A stretch of 64,000 nt of DNA from Agarivorans aestuarii (GCF_019670125.1 NZ_AP023033.1:3027001-3091000), one strand, 5' to 3'. Positions 1-11,344 are shown, numbered from the stretch's first letter. The notes: generated by a model from the letters alone, not told the origin. Numbers and translations are program-made.

Positions 1-1442
1 GAGTCAATGTCACTTCCAGCTAAGGCTTTAAAAGTGTTCACTAAGGCCGCTGAGCGCTGCAAGCTACTTTCAAGTAACTTCCCACCTTCAATACCTTGAT
101 CCAGCATAGATTCCAGCTCTGAACGTGCTAAGGAACCATCTTTAAGCTGCTGCCCTATGCTCTGATAGTTGCTGATTAACTGGGATGCTGCCGTAATGCC
201 CACACCTAAAGGCGTGTTAAGTTCATGGGCCATGCCCGCAACTAAGCCACCTAATGCGGCCATTTTTTCTTTTTCAACAAGCTCTAGTTGGGTATCGTTC
301 AATTTTGCTAAAGTATGCTGCAAAGTATGATTAGCCTGCTCTAACTCTTGGGTTCGCTCTGCTACCCGTTGCTCTAACTGCTCCTGATCGCTGATAACTT
401 TTGCCGCCATGCTTTTAAGCAAGCCCCCAACCTGATTAAACTCATCATAGGCCAGCGAGGGTACCTTGGTGTCATAGCGGCCCTTAGAGTAATTGCTTAC
501 CAAGCGACTTAAGTGCTCTAAGGGCTCAATAATTCTCCGTGTCATCGCTATAGCAATAACGGCCACCAGCACAAACACAACCAACAATACGATAACCACA
601 TTTGATTGACGTTCCACCAACAGCCCCCAAAGCGAGCGGCTTTGTGCGCTCAATGATAGAGAAAGAGGCTCGGCCATTTGGCTTAAATCTAAATCAACAT
701 CTATGTAAAATCGTCTTTTAGGTGGCTCTCCCTTAGAGCCTTTAAACAATAAGCGCTGTGAATGAAATAACTCTAAGGAGCCTTGCTGAGAAATTCGTGA
801 AGCCGCTTCGCGCCAAATCGACTGCATAGGCACAAACACCACTAAAGCGCCAACTTGCTGGCTATCTTGAATAGCGTTTAGATTTTTTTGCAACAGTGGC
901 TGCATAAATAGCAGACCCGAATCGCTATCGATATCATCAATACCAGTCACTAGCTGAGCGAACTCGGAATCTTGGTAAACTTCGATTAATGCTTCTTTGC
1001 TCCCTGCTTTTACTTGTTGATTTAAACGTTGGATGGCCGCGTAATGCACCTGTAAGTCCAATATCTCTGCCTGTAGAGGGGCTCCTTCAATTATTTGCCC
1101 TTCTAAATCGACAATATAAATCGCTGAAGCCCAACTGTTTTGCTGCAATACCTCACTAATCAGTTGATTAGAATGGAAGCCAAAAATGGCTGAAGTTGGC
1201 GTAAGTACTACGTCGTTAACTTGAGCCAGACTTTGTAAATCAAGCAGCAGTTGCCTTACTTGATACTGAATGTTCTGGGCAATATTGTTAGCCTTAAGGT
1301 ATAAGGTTTGCGTTACAGCTTGTTGGTCTTGTTCAGAAATTTGCTTAAGAAGAAAAGAGCCGATGAGTATGCTGGGCAATAAAGCCCCTAACAAAATACT
1401 AAGCGCCAATGTTGTTCTCAGCTGATTAGCTTTTATCATCAT
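1..1442 (-). CDS. Membrane sensor histidine kinase, N-terminal 480 residues (cut by window edge)
   Basis: This is the N-terminal part of a two-component sensor kinase that autophosphorylates on histidine. By my own translation of the minus strand there is a membrane segment at residues 11-33, a periplasmic sensing region of about 245 residues, a second membrane segment at 281-300, a HAMP linker to about 355, a coiled coil (EQRVAERTQELEQAN) and a HisKA box with phosphoacceptor H406 in GMAHELNTPLG. The ATPase domain lies beyond position 1. The ATG at 1440-1442 overlaps the TGA of the upstream solute-binding protein gene (ATGA), so the two are translationally coupled. A second ATG follows directly at 1437-1439. 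The context suggests that the binding protein supplies the ligand signal. The family is certain; the stimulus is unknown. Confidence 0.9.
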   Translation of the reverse strand, partial: MMIKANQLRTTLALSILLGALLPSILIGSFLLKQISEQDQQAVTQTLYLKANNIAQNIQYQVRQLLLDLQSLAQVNDVVLTPTSAIFGFHSNQLISEVLQQNSWASAIYIVDLEGQIIEGAPLQAEILDLQVHYAAIQRLNQQVKAGSKEALIEVYQDSEFAQLVTGIDDIDSDSGLLFMQPLLQKNLNAIQDSQQVGALVVFVPMQSIWREAASRISQQGSLELFHSQRLLFKGSKGEPPKRRFYIDVDLDLSQMAEPLSLSLSAQSRSLWGLLVERQSNVVIVLLVVFVLVAVIAIAMTRRIIEPLEHLSRLVSNYSKGRYDTKVPSLAYDEFNQVGGLLKSMAAKVISDQEQLEQRVAERTQELEQANHTLQHTLAKLNDTQLELVEKEKMAALGGLVAGMAHELNTPLGVGITAASQLISNYQSIGQQLKDGSLARSELESMLDQGIEGGKLLESSLQRSAALVNTFKALAGSDID

Positions 1443-2608
1443 TGCTTCTGGGTCTGCCTATAATCTCTTTCAGCAAATTGCTGCATATATGCTCTAGCTT
1501 TGGCGGCATCTAACACGCCCTTACTAAATAACTCAAAGCCTTTACGTAACCCTAGCCATGCACTAGCTTGTGCAGCCTCTGCTGACATAGGAACGGCTTG
1601 TTCTAGCTGGGCTAACATTGCCGCTTCATTAGGGTTTGATTGCTGTTTTATTTGGCTCAGTAAATTCGCATTTACTGGGAGGAATCGAGCTTCTTGGTAT
1701 AAACGCTGCTGTACTTTTTCGCTTTGTAAATACTCACTCAACTCCTTCAGTGCTGCTACTTTTTTAGAGCTCAGGCTATTGTCAGGGAAAACCAATACCA
1801 AACTCGAGGAAAGCGGCTTAAAGGCCCGATTGCCGATATCTGGGATTAAGGCAATGCCTAGCTCGTCTCCGAGGTGATGTTCAAAGTCTGCGATAGCCCA
1901 TTCACCATTAATAGCGTAGGCCACTTTTCCTTCAATAAAATCTTTATAACCACAGTCGTAGGTGCACTCTGCACTCACTAAACCGCGTTTAGCTAGGCTC
2001 TTATAAAAGTTTAAGGCATCCTCCATGGGTGGCTCGTCAAGTGTGACCAATTTTCCCCGAGTCATTCGACCGCCAAAGGTATTGTAAAATCCGGCAAACC
2101 AATACATTTCGGAGTAATTCCAGCCAATGGTAGCAATGCCTTGTTCATCAAAATGCTTTTTCTGATCTAGCAGCTCTTGCCAAGAACTGGCAGGCTGTTC
2201 CACCAAACGACGATTATAAAAAAGCATAAGATGGTTTCCCTGCAAAATCGGGATCCCATGCAACTGCTCATCGATAGTGGCGGTGAGTAACAGGGTACTA
2301 GGCGTATTGGGGTCAATAAAATCGCTAGGAACGGTAGACAACTTTGCTTGCTCTGCGATGCCAATAATATCGGAAGGAGCAAAAGCAACATCAGCAGCAG
2401 TGCCTTGCAACACTGATTTAATCAGCGCCGGCTTTAGGCTTTCAGAAGTGATTTGATAAAGAGTTACTTGATGCTGGCTTTGCGCTGAAAACTCATTCAG
2501 CAATTCTTGGAAAATAGCTTTGCCTTGCTCTCTGTAATAAAGAAAGCTTAATTGCTCGGCACTAGCGCTTCCCCACACTATCGCTAGCAAGAACAGCACA
2601 ACTCGCAT
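1439..2608 (-). CDS. Periplasmic extracellular solute-binding protein (ABC family 1 type), kinase-coupled
   Basis: This is an exported solute-binding protein of the maltose/oligosaccharide type (family 1 SBP), 389 residues. I place the start at the ATG ending at 2608, not at the ATG 14 codons upstream, because AAGGGGG lies a few bases before it and the protein then begins with a clean signal peptide (RVVLFLLAIVWGSASA, cleavage before EQL). The mature protein shows typical SBP-1 features, such as the GIPILQGNHLMLFYNR and EGKVAYAINGEWAIADF segments. No ABC permease or ATPase gene is next to it in the window; the next gene is a sensor kinase overlapping by 4 bases. It may therefore act as a sensing subunit rather than a transporter component, which is inference. 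The ligand cannot be read from the sequence. Confidence 0.85.
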   Translation of the reverse strand: MRVVLFLLAIVWGSASAEQLSFLYYREQGKAIFQELLNEFSAQSQHQVTLYQITSESLKPALIKSVLQGTAADVAFAPSDIIGIAEQAKLSTVPSDFIDPNTPSTLLLTATIDEQLHGIPILQGNHLMLFYNRRLVEQPASSWQELLDQKKHFDEQGIATIGWNYSEMYWFAGFYNTFGGRMTRGKLVTLDEPPMEDALNFYKSLAKRGLVSAECTYDCGYKDFIEGKVAYAINGEWAIADFEHHLGDELGIALIPDIGNRAFKPLSSSLVLVFPDNSLSSKKVAALKELSEYLQSEKVQQRLYQEARFLPVNANLLSQIKQQSNPNEAAMLAQLEQAVPMSAEAAQASAWLGLRKGFELFSKGVLDAAKARAYMQQFAERDYRQTQKQ

Positions 2609-2731
2609 GAAACCCCCTTGATCATCCACCCTGTTTTCAGTGTAGTTCAAAAGTACTAAGTTGCGCTTAAAACACCTTTAGTATTCGGGAGATAGCATGC
2701 ATTTAAGCCATTGAATTTTTGAAAATAAGGT

Positions 2732-3220
2732 CTACGCTATACGATATTCAGATACCATCGCCGCACCATGCTTTAAGGGTTCGCTCATCCAGCGTGGAAG
2801 ATCATCAATATCTAGGTTGTCCAAGAGGTTTTTTAACTCTAAACCCAGCTCAGTATCACCTTCAATTTTTAAGCGGCGCTGAAAAAACAGCGTGTCGGGA
2901 TCTTCTTGACGCCCCATCATCAGTACAAAATCATTCAATTCGCCTGAGAAGCTCACATCAGCTTGCGGTGCATTAGCTTGAACGACTAAGCGCTCGTTAT
3001 CGAAAGTGATATACCAGCTTGCCGCTAAGTCACTTACCGTAAGTTTTAACCAACGCTGCTCCAAAAAATCTAAATCACCCTCTTCTATCGCTTCAGCAAA
3101 ACTCAAAGCCAGTGCTTTTTCCATGGCCTTACCTTGCAGCGCAAAAGGACACATTTTTACTGGCAGACTTAATAAGCGCGGCATGTCTTTGACTAAAGAT
3201 TGTTTTAAGCGAGTAAGCAC
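2732..3220 (-). CDS. ubiT: UbiT, SCP2-domain lipid-binding accessory factor for O2-independent ubiquinone synthesis
   Basis: This 162-residue SCP2 (sterol carrier) domain protein resembles E. coli UbiT (YhbT), which binds ubiquinone intermediates and works with UbiU and UbiV to make ubiquinone without oxygen. The segment DPDTLFFQRRLKIEGDTELG is highly characteristic. I choose a GTG start at 3218-3220: it has GAGG six bases upstream, and the protein then begins VLTRLKQSLVKDMPRLLSLPVK, which lines up without gaps with the start of the E. coli protein as I remember it. A longer frame exists upstream (ATG at 3230-3232, TTG at 3287-3289) without a ribosome site. It is divergent from ubiU-ubiV across about 140 bases. 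Confidence 0.9.
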   Translation of the reverse strand: MLTRLKQSLVKDMPRLLSLPVKMCPFALQGKAMEKALALSFAEAIEEGDLDFLEQRWLKLTVSDLAASWYITFDNERLVVQANAPQADVSFSGELNDFVLMMGRQEDPDTLFFQRRLKIEGDTELGLELKNLLDNLDIDDLPRWMSEPLKHGAAMVSEYRIA

Positions 3221-3360
3221 TAAAGACCTCATAAAATTAACAAACAAAGCTGATAAGTGGCTAAGTTTACGCAGTTTTCCGTAGTGCAAAGCTGCGCTGA
3301 GTCAATATCCCATCTAACTAAGCCCAGTAGAATGACAAAAAATCTCTAGTAGAGGGAAAT

Positions 3361-4359
3361 ATGGAATTACTTTGCCCTGCAGGCTCTTTGCCCGCAGTTA
3401 AAGCGGCGGTAGATCACGGTGCCGACGCTATCTATATTGGTTTTAAAGATGCCACTAATGCCCGTCACTTTGCCGGCTTAAACTTTGACGGTAAAAAGCT
3501 CGATAAAGCGGTGGATTACTTAAAGAAGCACCAGCGCCAACTGCACATTGCGATTAATACTTTTGCTCATCCAGAGCAACATCAATTATGGTATTCAGCC
3601 ATCGATAGAGCGGTAGAAATTGGTGCCGACGTGGTAATTTTGGCCGACATAGCCTTATTAGAATACGCCAAAAACACCTACCCAGATTTAACCGTACATT
3701 TATCGGTTCAGGCCTCCGCCACCAATGCTTCAGCCATCGAGTTTTATCACCGCAACTTCAATGTGAAGCGTGTGGTATTGCCACGTGTACTGTCGATTCA
3801 TCAGGTTAAACAGTTATCACGCGCTTGCCCGAATATGGAATTGGAAGTATTTGCCTTCGGTAGCTTATGTGTAATGGCTGAGGGGCGCTGCTACTTATCA
3901 TCTTACCTTACCGGTGAGTCACCTAATACTGTTGGCGCCTGTTCGCCAGCCTCATTTGTGCGCTGGCAAGAAACTGAACAAGGCTTAGAGTCGCGCTTAA
4001 ACGACATATTGATTGATCGTTACGGCCCCAATGAAACGGCCGGTTACCCCACCCTATGCAAGGGTCGCTTTGAGGTAGATGGTGAGCGTTATCATGCGCT
4101 TGAAGAACCAACCAGCTTAAATACTTTAGAATTATTGCCAGAGCTATTTGCCGCCAATATTTCCGCGGTAAAAATCGAAGGTCGCCAACGCAGCCCTGCT
4201 TATGTAGCGCAAGTCACCCAGGTATGGCGCGAAGCCATTGACAGCTACCAAGCGCAACCCGAACAATACGCCGCCAAACAACAATGGATGAGCCAACTCG
4301 CTAAATTATCAGAAGGTAGCCAAACTACATTGGGTGCTTATCAAAAAGCTTGGCAATAA
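3361..4359 (+). CDS. ubiU: UbiU, [4Fe-4S] U32-family protein of O2-independent ubiquinone hydroxylation
   Basis: This 332-residue peptidase-U32 family protein is UbiU (YhbU). With UbiV it forms the complex that hydroxylates ubiquinone precursors anaerobically. The start MELLCPAGSLPAVKAAVDHG is typical. Four cysteines at 170, 177, 194 and 233 (GSLCVMAEGRC, GACSP, TLCKGRF) correspond, shifted by one, to the known iron-sulfur ligands of the E. coli protein. A weak ribosome site (GAGGGAAAT) precedes the ATG. ubiV follows after 13 bases, so the pair is an operon. I looked for an FNR half-site pair between ubiT and ubiU and did not find a convincing one. Confidence 0.95.
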   Translation: MELLCPAGSLPAVKAAVDHGADAIYIGFKDATNARHFAGLNFDGKKLDKAVDYLKKHQRQLHIAINTFAHPEQHQLWYSAIDRAVEIGADVVILADIALLEYAKNTYPDLTVHLSVQASATNASAIEFYHRNFNVKRVVLPRVLSIHQVKQLSRACPNMELEVFAFGSLCVMAEGRCYLSSYLTGESPNTVGACSPASFVRWQETEQGLESRLNDILIDRYGPNETAGYPTLCKGRFEVDGERYHALEEPTSLNTLELLPELFAANISAVKIEGRQRSPAYVAQVTQVWREAIDSYQAQPEQYAAKQQWMSQLAKLSEGSQTTLGAYQKAWQ

Positions 4360-4372
4360 CTATAGGTAGATT

Positions 4373-5245
4373 ATGAAGTACTCACTTGGGCCAATCTTAT
4401 ACTATTGGCCAAACCAAAAAATTGAAGAATTTTACCACCTAGCCAAAGCAAGCAGTGCCGACATTGTCTATCTAGGTGAAACGGTATGCAGTAAGCGCAG
4501 AAACATGAAGGCGCAAGACTGGATAGATATGGCCAAACAGCTTTCTCAAGCTGGCAAGCAAGTTGTTATCTCTACTATGGCTCTGCTAGAGGCACCTTCA
4601 GAAATCCGCAACTTAAAGAAACTCATCGACAATGGCGATTTTTGCATTGAGGCTAACGACTTTAGTGCGGTGGAAGAAGCCTATAAAGCTAAGCTGCCTT
4701 TTGTGTGTGGCCCGGCCATTAACATCTACAATGCTTATGCCCTCAAGGTACTATTGGACCAAGGCATGCAGCGCTGGGTAATGCCAGTGGAGCTGTCTCG
4801 TGATTGGTTGCAAAAACTGAGTCACGAATGCACGGAGATGGGCATAAGAGAGCGCTTTGAAATAGAAGTATTTGCCTATGGCCACCTACCACTAGCCTAC
4901 TCTGCTCGCTGTTTTACCGCACAGTCGGAAGGTAAGAGTAAGGACAACTGCGAAACCTGCTGTATTAACTACCCAACAGGCCGTGTAGTTAATAGCCAAG
5001 AAGGCCAACCACTGTTTGTTCTAAACGGTATTCAAACGCTTTCTGGTGAGTGCTACGACTTAATAAACGATCAGCAAAGCATGAAAGGGCTGGTAGACAT
5101 CGTAAGGATTAGTCCGCTAGGCGAGGAAAGTATTGAACACTTAGAGGCATTTCGCTTAAGAAGTAACACCGGCGACCATTTTCCAACGCCCGACAGTGTT
5201 AATGGATATTGGCATCAAATTGCTGGCATTCGCCAGCAAGATTAA
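4373..5245 (+). CDS. ubiV: UbiV, [4Fe-4S] U32-family partner of UbiU
   Basis: This 290-residue U32-family protein is UbiV (YhbV), the partner of UbiU in O2-independent ubiquinone synthesis. Cysteines at 39, 180, 193 and 197 (ETVCSKRR, SARCFTA, NCETCC) fall at exactly the positions reported as cluster ligands in the E. coli protein; C196 is an extra neighbouring cysteine. The gene follows ubiU by 13 bases and is convergent with nlpI. Its last codons form a short perfect hairpin (TTGCTGGC/GCCAGCAA) that overlaps the stop region. With ubiF also in the window, the cell can make ubiquinone under both oxic and anoxic conditions. Confidence 0.95.
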   Translation: MKYSLGPILYYWPNQKIEEFYHLAKASSADIVYLGETVCSKRRNMKAQDWIDMAKQLSQAGKQVVISTMALLEAPSEIRNLKKLIDNGDFCIEANDFSAVEEAYKAKLPFVCGPAINIYNAYALKVLLDQGMQRWVMPVELSRDWLQKLSHECTEMGIRERFEIEVFAYGHLPLAYSARCFTAQSEGKSKDNCETCCINYPTGRVVNSQEGQPLFVLNGIQTLSGECYDLINDQQSMKGLVDIVRISPLGEESIEHLEAFRLRSNTGDHFPTPDSVNGYWHQIAGIRQQD

Positions 5246-5253
5246 ACGCAAAT

Positions 5254-5279
5254 CGAGAGCCAGTTAAATTTGGCTCTCG
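5254..5279. terminator. Hairpin between convergent ubiV and nlpI
   Basis: There is a perfect 9-bp stem, CGAGAGCCA / TGGCTCTCG, with an 8-base loop. It overlaps the end of nlpI and follows ubiV by 8 bases. There is no clear T-run on either side, so it is a possible bidirectional terminator or mRNA 3' stabiliser rather than a textbook intrinsic terminator. Confidence 0.4.
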
Positions 5280-6133
5280 TAACGATTTAGTTCAAACAAG
5301 GCTAAGCGATGCTCAACAAAGTCGTATACATTGTTAGCCAATGAAAGCTTAAAGTAACTGCTCGCTAACTGCGGGTCACCAGCACGTTGCGCTAGCTTAG
5401 CCATATAGAAATAAGCTTCACATAAACGTTCAGCCAAAGCACGATTGTCACCTTGCACTTCCATAGTGGTACCTAAGAAGGTTTGCTGGTCAATTTCACC
5501 CGCGTATAAACGCACGATTTGCCAACCCCAATCTTCATTGCGGTAGGTTTTTAACGCTTCAACCAACTCATTCTCGGCTTCTGGCTCGCCCGCCTCTAGC
5601 TGAATAAGGTAGCGCCACAATACTCGGTAAGGGTCGTTAGGCGCTTGGTCTGCATAGTGATTTACATCAGCAACTGCAAGCTGTGGCTTATTGGCGTAAT
5701 TAAGCGCTATCCCACGATAGAAATAAGCAAAGCTGTAATCGGGGGCAAGTTCAACCGCAGAATCGAAAGCTTCAAAAGCACTATCAAACTCTTCGGCTAA
5801 GGTGAAATACACCCCCAAGAAGTTGTAGGCTTCAACAAAATCAGGCTTTAACTGAATTGCACGATTAAAGTCAAAACGGGCTAAAGCACGCAAACCCACT
5901 CTATCAAATACAATTCCGCGCTCGTAATACAGTTGCGCCATTTGCTCTTGGTTATACTCACCGGAGTTAAGCATTTGTCCAAGACGCGCTAAAGCAACTT
6001 CTGATTGATAATTAACTTGCAGAGGTTTTGCCAACACCACCGTTTGCGGTGCTTGACTTGAAGTGCTAGCACAAGCGCTAAGGTAACCAAACGTTACTAA
6101 CATGCACCCTGTGCGCAAGGCTTTTATTAACAT
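5264..6133 (-). CDS. nlpI: NlpI, outer-membrane TPR lipoprotein
   Basis: NlpI is a TPR lipoprotein that docks peptidoglycan hydrolases and the protease Prc at the outer membrane. The start at 6133 is favoured: GGAAG lies just upstream, and the product (289 residues) then has a compact lipoprotein signal with lipobox LSAC. An upstream ATG ending at 6151 adds six residues without a ribosome site. The TPR repeats (YERGIVFDRVGLRALARFDF, AYNFLGVYFTLAEEFDSAFE, AYFYRGIALNYANKPQLAV) and the terminal region NNVYDFVEHRLALFELNRYE match E. coli NlpI closely. In E. coli it follows pnp; here it lies between ubiV and kdsA. Confidence 0.92.
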   Translation of the reverse strand: MLIKALRTGCMLVTFGYLSACASTSSQAPQTVVLAKPLQVNYQSEVALARLGQMLNSGEYNQEQMAQLYYERGIVFDRVGLRALARFDFNRAIQLKPDFVEAYNFLGVYFTLAEEFDSAFEAFDSAVELAPDYSFAYFYRGIALNYANKPQLAVADVNHYADQAPNDPYRVLWRYLIQLEAGEPEAENELVEALKTYRNEDWGWQIVRLYAGEIDQQTFLGTTMEVQGDNRALAERLCEAYFYMAKLAQRAGDPQLASSYFKLSLANNVYDFVEHRLALFELNRYESQI

Positions 6134-6256
6134 ATCACTTCCATTTTTCATCTAGCTAGGGCCAAAGTTAATCATAACTTCGCCCCATTGTTGTTATTAA
6201 CCCTAACAAGAGTGCAAGCTTAGGGAAACCTAAACTTGGCATTATCGATAAATTTC

Positions 6257-7889
<1,633 letters not shown>

Positions 7890-7918
7890 TCAAGCTTTTT
7901 CCTTTACAATCTTGTACT

Positions 7919-7942
7919 AACAATGCACCCACGTGCATTGTT
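7919..7942. other. Perfect hairpin between prmC and sirB1
   Basis: A 10-bp perfect stem AACAATGCAC / GTGCATTGTT with a CCAC loop sits directly after the prmC stop codon on the minus strand. The T-rich side faces the plus strand, so as a terminator for the minus-strand operon it would be poor. It may stabilise or process the polycistronic mRNA. Confidence 0.4.
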
Positions 7943-8794
7943 TTATTCTTTTATGCGACCGCCTGTCACCCGGTCCATACCGCCATAATCTTGCTCGGTA
8001 AATACCTCAATAAAGCCATTGGCAACAAGCAGCTCTTGTACTGCGTCTTTCTGGTCAAAGCCATGCTCTAACAATAACCAGCCACCCGCTTTTAAATAGC
8101 TGGGCGCTTGATTCACAATATGCTCGATATCTGCTAAACCATGTTGCTCAGCAGTTAATGCTGAGCTGGGTTCAAAACGCACATCACCTTGTGACAAGTG
8201 CGGATCTTCTGGGTCAATATAGGGTGGATTACTTACCACCATATCAAATTGTCGCTCAGCAAATGGTTCGAACCAAGACCCTTGCTTAACCTGAACCTGC
8301 GACAAATCCAGCTTATGAGCATTATGTTGAGCCAAGTTAACAGCATCTTCACGCAAATCACTGGCAAACACCTTTGCCTTGGGCAACTCACTTGCTAAGG
8401 CCAGTGCAATAGCGCCGGTGCCAGTTCCTAGATCAACTATATGGGTATCGGCCTGGTTAAGCACTTTCTTTAGTGCTTGCTCAACTAAAACTTCGGTATC
8501 TGGGCGCGGGATCAAAGTTGCTGGTGAGACTTTTAGTGATAAGGACCAAAATTCCCGCTCACCGACAATATAAGCCACCGGCTCACCCGCTACGCGTTTA
8601 GCGATAAGCTCTTGATAAAGTGCCCATTGCTCATCGCTTAAGGCCCTTTCAGGCCAAGTAAGCAAATAAGTTTGGTTGCATTGCAATAGATGTTGCAAAA
8701 TCACCTTGGCATCTACCTTGGGTGATTCGCCGCCTGCAAGTTGCTGCTTGGCCCAATTTAGGGCCTCAACAATTGACGGCAACTTAGCCTTCAC
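7943..8794 (-). CDS. prmC: PrmC, release-factor glutamine methyltransferase
   Basis: PrmC methylates the glutamine of the GGQ motif of release factors RF1 and RF2, using S-adenosylmethionine. The 283-residue protein shows the SAM site [16 protein letters not shown] and the substrate-binding NPPY motif ([15 protein letters not shown]), plus the conserved [20 protein letters not shown]. The start taken here is a GTG at 8792-8794 that overlaps the end of prfA by 11 bases; a TTG four codons later is an alternative. The overlap ties its translation to that of its substrate RF1. Confidence 0.95.
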   Translation of the reverse strand: MKAKLPSIVEALNWAKQQLAGGESPKVDAKVILQHLLQCNQTYLLTWPERALSDEQWALYQELIAKRVAGEPVAYIVGEREFWSLSLKVSPATLIPRPDTEVLVEQALKKVLNQADTHIVDLGTGTGAIALALASELPKAKVFASDLREDAVNLAQHNAHKLDLSQVQVKQGSWFEPFAERQFDMVVSNPPYIDPEDPHLSQGDVRFEPSSALTAEQHGLADIEHIVNQAPSYLKAGGWLLLEHGFDQKDAVQELLVANGFIEVFTEQDYGGMDRVTGGRIKE

Positions 8795-9875
8795 CTTCCG
8801 CTAATGCCGCTAATTGGTCAGCTTGGAATTCCTGTAAGATTGGGTCAAGCAAGGCTAATAAATCGCCCTCAAGTATCTCGTTTAAACGATACAAGGTTAA
8901 GTTGATACGGTGGTCGCTCACTCGGCCCTGTGGGTAGTTGTAGGTACGAATACGCTCACTACGGTCACCACTGGCAACTAATTCACGGCGCATACCGGTT
9001 TCTTCGGCGCGGCGTTTTTCATCTTCTGCAGCTTGTAAACGAGATGACAATACCGACATCGCTTTAGCACGGTTTTTATGCTGAGAACGCTCTTCCTGAC
9101 ATTCAACCACCACACCACTTGGAATGTGAGTAATACGGATTGCCGAATCGGTTTTGTTTACGTGCTGACCACCGGCACCAGAGGCGCGGAAGGTATCAAC
9201 TCGCAGATCACCCGGGTTAATTTCAATTTGCTCAGCTTCGGGAATTTCCGGCATGATAACCACGGTACAAGCCGAGGTATGAATGCGCCCTTGCGACTCA
9301 GTTTCTGGCACACGCTGCACTCGGTGACCACCTGACTCAAACTTCATCAAGCGGTATACATCTTCACCATCAATTTTAGCAATCAGCTCTTTGTAACCAC
9401 CTTGCTCACTCTCGTTACACGACATAATGGTCATGCGCCAGCCTTGGCTTTCTGAGAACTTGCTATACATTCTGAATAGGTTACCAGCAAAAATAGCGGC
9501 TTCGTCGCCACCCGCACCCGCGCGAATTTCCAAAAATATACTGCGCGAGTCATTGGGGTCGCGAGGTAACAACAATAACTGTAATTCTTCTGAGAGCGTT
9601 TCGATGCTTTGCTTGGCTTCATCAATTTCCATCTCAGCCATTTCGCGCATTTCAGGATCGTCGTCTTGCAGCATTTCGTTGGCTGAATCGATGTTTTCTT
9701 GGGCCTGCTGGTAGGCGGTAAAACAGTTAACCACTTCCTCTAGCTGAGAGTATTCCTTAGTTAATCCGCGAAACTTGTCTTGGTCAGAAATAATATCTGG
9801 CTCACCAAGCAATACTTGAACTTCTTGATAACGCTCTTGCAAGGTCTCAAGTTTGGATATAATTGACGCTTTCAT
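8784..9875 (-). CDS. prfA: PrfA, peptide chain release factor 1
   Basis: RF1 reads UAA and UAG stop codons and triggers peptide release. The start ATG at 9873-9875 (GAGAG upstream) gives the standard 363 residues beginning [16 protein letters not shown]; the longer frame to 9920 adds 15 residues without support. The catalytic GGQ is in [18 protein letters not shown], and the flanking [18 protein letters not shown] is typical of bacterial RF1. It lies 67 bases after hemA and overlaps prmC, the same order as in E. coli. Confidence 0.97.
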   Translation of the reverse strand: MKASIISKLETLQERYQEVQVLLGEPDIISDQDKFRGLTKEYSQLEEVVNCFTAYQQAQENIDSANEMLQDDDPEMREMAEMEIDEAKQSIETLSEELQLLLLPRDPNDSRSIFLEIRAGAGGDEAAIFAGNLFRMYSKFSESQGWRMTIMSCNESEQGGYKELIAKIDGEDVYRLMKFESGGHRVQRVPETESQGRIHTSACTVVIMPEIPEAEQIEINPGDLRVDTFRASGAGGQHVNKTDSAIRITHIPSGVVVECQEERSQHKNRAKAMSVLSSRLQAAEDEKRRAEETGMRRELVASGDRSERIRTYNYPQGRVSDHRINLTLYRLNEILEGDLLALLDPILQEFQADQLAALAEGEG

Positions 9876-9942
9876 GCTTTCTCTCTTTATACACAACACT
9901 TCGTTGGCTATTGCTAGCAACGAAGCATCGACCTCAATTGGG

Positions 9943-11193
9943 TTATTTTCTTAGGCCAATGGCCTCTCGTATTACTGCAAGCTCTTCAAGGCGGCCATCT
10001 CGGCCTGCTTTGTTAATGGCTTCAGTAGGAGCGTGAATAAGTTTGTTGGTTAACTGAAACGCGGTTTCGCGGACCACCGTAGCGGGATCTTTGCCATTTG
10101 CCAAAGACTCAAGCGCCTTCTCTACCGCAGCATCACGAACACGTTCGCTATGGCTACGATAATCACGAATGGTAGTAACCGACTCTAACGAGCGCAACCA
10201 GCCCATAAAGTCTTCACTTTGCGTTTCTACAATAAACTCAGCTTGTTCGGCTGCTTCACGGCGAGATGCAATATTTTGCTCAACAATGCCTTGCAAATCA
10301 TCCACCGTGTAAAGGTAAGCATCGCGCAGCTCACCCACTTGTTCTTCAATATCTCTTGGTACCGCTATATCCACCAAAAACATCGGTTGAAAGCGGCGTT
10401 TTTTTAATGCTGTTTCTACCATTCCTTTACCAATAATAGGCAAGGGGCTGGCAGTGGAGCTGATCACAATGTCTGATTCGGCCAAGTGATTAGGTATTTC
10501 GTTAAGTGTTATCACTTCGGCGCCAAAACGATCTGCCAAGGTTTTAGCCCGCGACACCGTGCGGTTGGCCACCATAAGCTTACTAACGCCTTGGTCAACC
10601 AAATGTTTTGCAACCAGCTCGATAGTTTCACCAGCACCTACTAACAAAACCTTAGACTGACCTAAGTCATCAAAGATTTGCTTGGCTAAACTCACCGCTG
10701 CAAAAGCCACCGACACCGCGTTTACCCCAATATCTGTATCGGTTCGTACTTGCTTGGCCACAGAAAAAGCACGTTGAAAGAAACGCTCTAGCACACTGCC
10801 CACAGAGCCTGCTTCTTTCGACTCGGTATAAGCCTGTTTAATTTGGCCTAGTATCTGCGGTTCACCTAATATCAGTGAATCTAAACCACTAGCAACGCGC
10901 ATTAGGTGAGCCACTGCTTGAAGCTGCTGATACTGATAAAGGCAAGGCAATACTTCTTGCTGATTTAATTCTTTATAGTTAATCAACCACTGCACAACTT
11001 CTTCACAACTTACATCACCTAAGTTGCAATAAAGCTCGGTTCGATTACAGGTAGATACGATCACCATCTCTACACCAAGCTGAGTATTAGCATGGCTTAA
11101 AGCTTGGTTAACCTGTTCTGGACTAAACGCGACTTTTTCACGCAGGCCAACGGGAGCCGATTTGTGATTGATTCCTAAGACTTGCAGAGTCAT
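9943..11193 (-). CDS. hemA: HemA, glutamyl-tRNA reductase
   Basis: HemA reduces glutamyl-tRNA(Glu) to glutamate-1-semialdehyde, the committed step of C5-pathway haem synthesis. The 416-residue length is normal. The catalytic cysteine lies in [11 protein letters not shown], followed by the conserved [17 protein letters not shown] and the NADPH-binding segment [16 protein letters not shown]. It is the first gene of the minus-strand group and diverges from lolB across about 200 bases, as in E. coli. Confidence 0.97.
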   Translation of the reverse strand: MTLQVLGINHKSAPVGLREKVAFSPEQVNQALSHANTQLGVEMVIVSTCNRTELYCNLGDVSCEEVVQWLINYKELNQQEVLPCLYQYQQLQAVAHLMRVASGLDSLILGEPQILGQIKQAYTESKEAGSVGSVLERFFQRAFSVAKQVRTDTDIGVNAVSVAFAAVSLAKQIFDDLGQSKVLLVGAGETIELVAKHLVDQGVSKLMVANRTVSRAKTLADRFGAEVITLNEIPNHLAESDIVISSTASPLPIIGKGMVETALKKRRFQPMFLVDIAVPRDIEEQVGELRDAYLYTVDDLQGIVEQNIASRREAAEQAEFIVETQSEDFMGWLRSLESVTTIRDYRSHSERVRDAAVEKALESLANGKDPATVVRETAFQLTNKLIHAPTEAINKAGRDGRLEELAVIREAIGLRK

Positions 11194-11344
11194 CGTAGTG
11201 GGGCTTTGTGGCGCCTTTTCCTAATGGGGTAAAAAAGCAAATTGTACGGGAATATAGGGCTAAATAAAAGAAACTCAGACGTCAAGCAGCGCCTGATTAG
11301 CTAAAATTGATCGCTTTAAGCAACACATCTTTGCTTTTAAGCAA

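Noticed and set aside
3290-3360. Possible FNR box between ubiT and ubiUV
   Set aside because: Only a TTGAC/GTCAA half-site is visible; no TTGAT-N4-ATCAA-like dyad was found.
5220-5239. Hairpin at the 3' end of ubiV as its terminator
   Set aside because: It lies within coding codons and has no following T-run.
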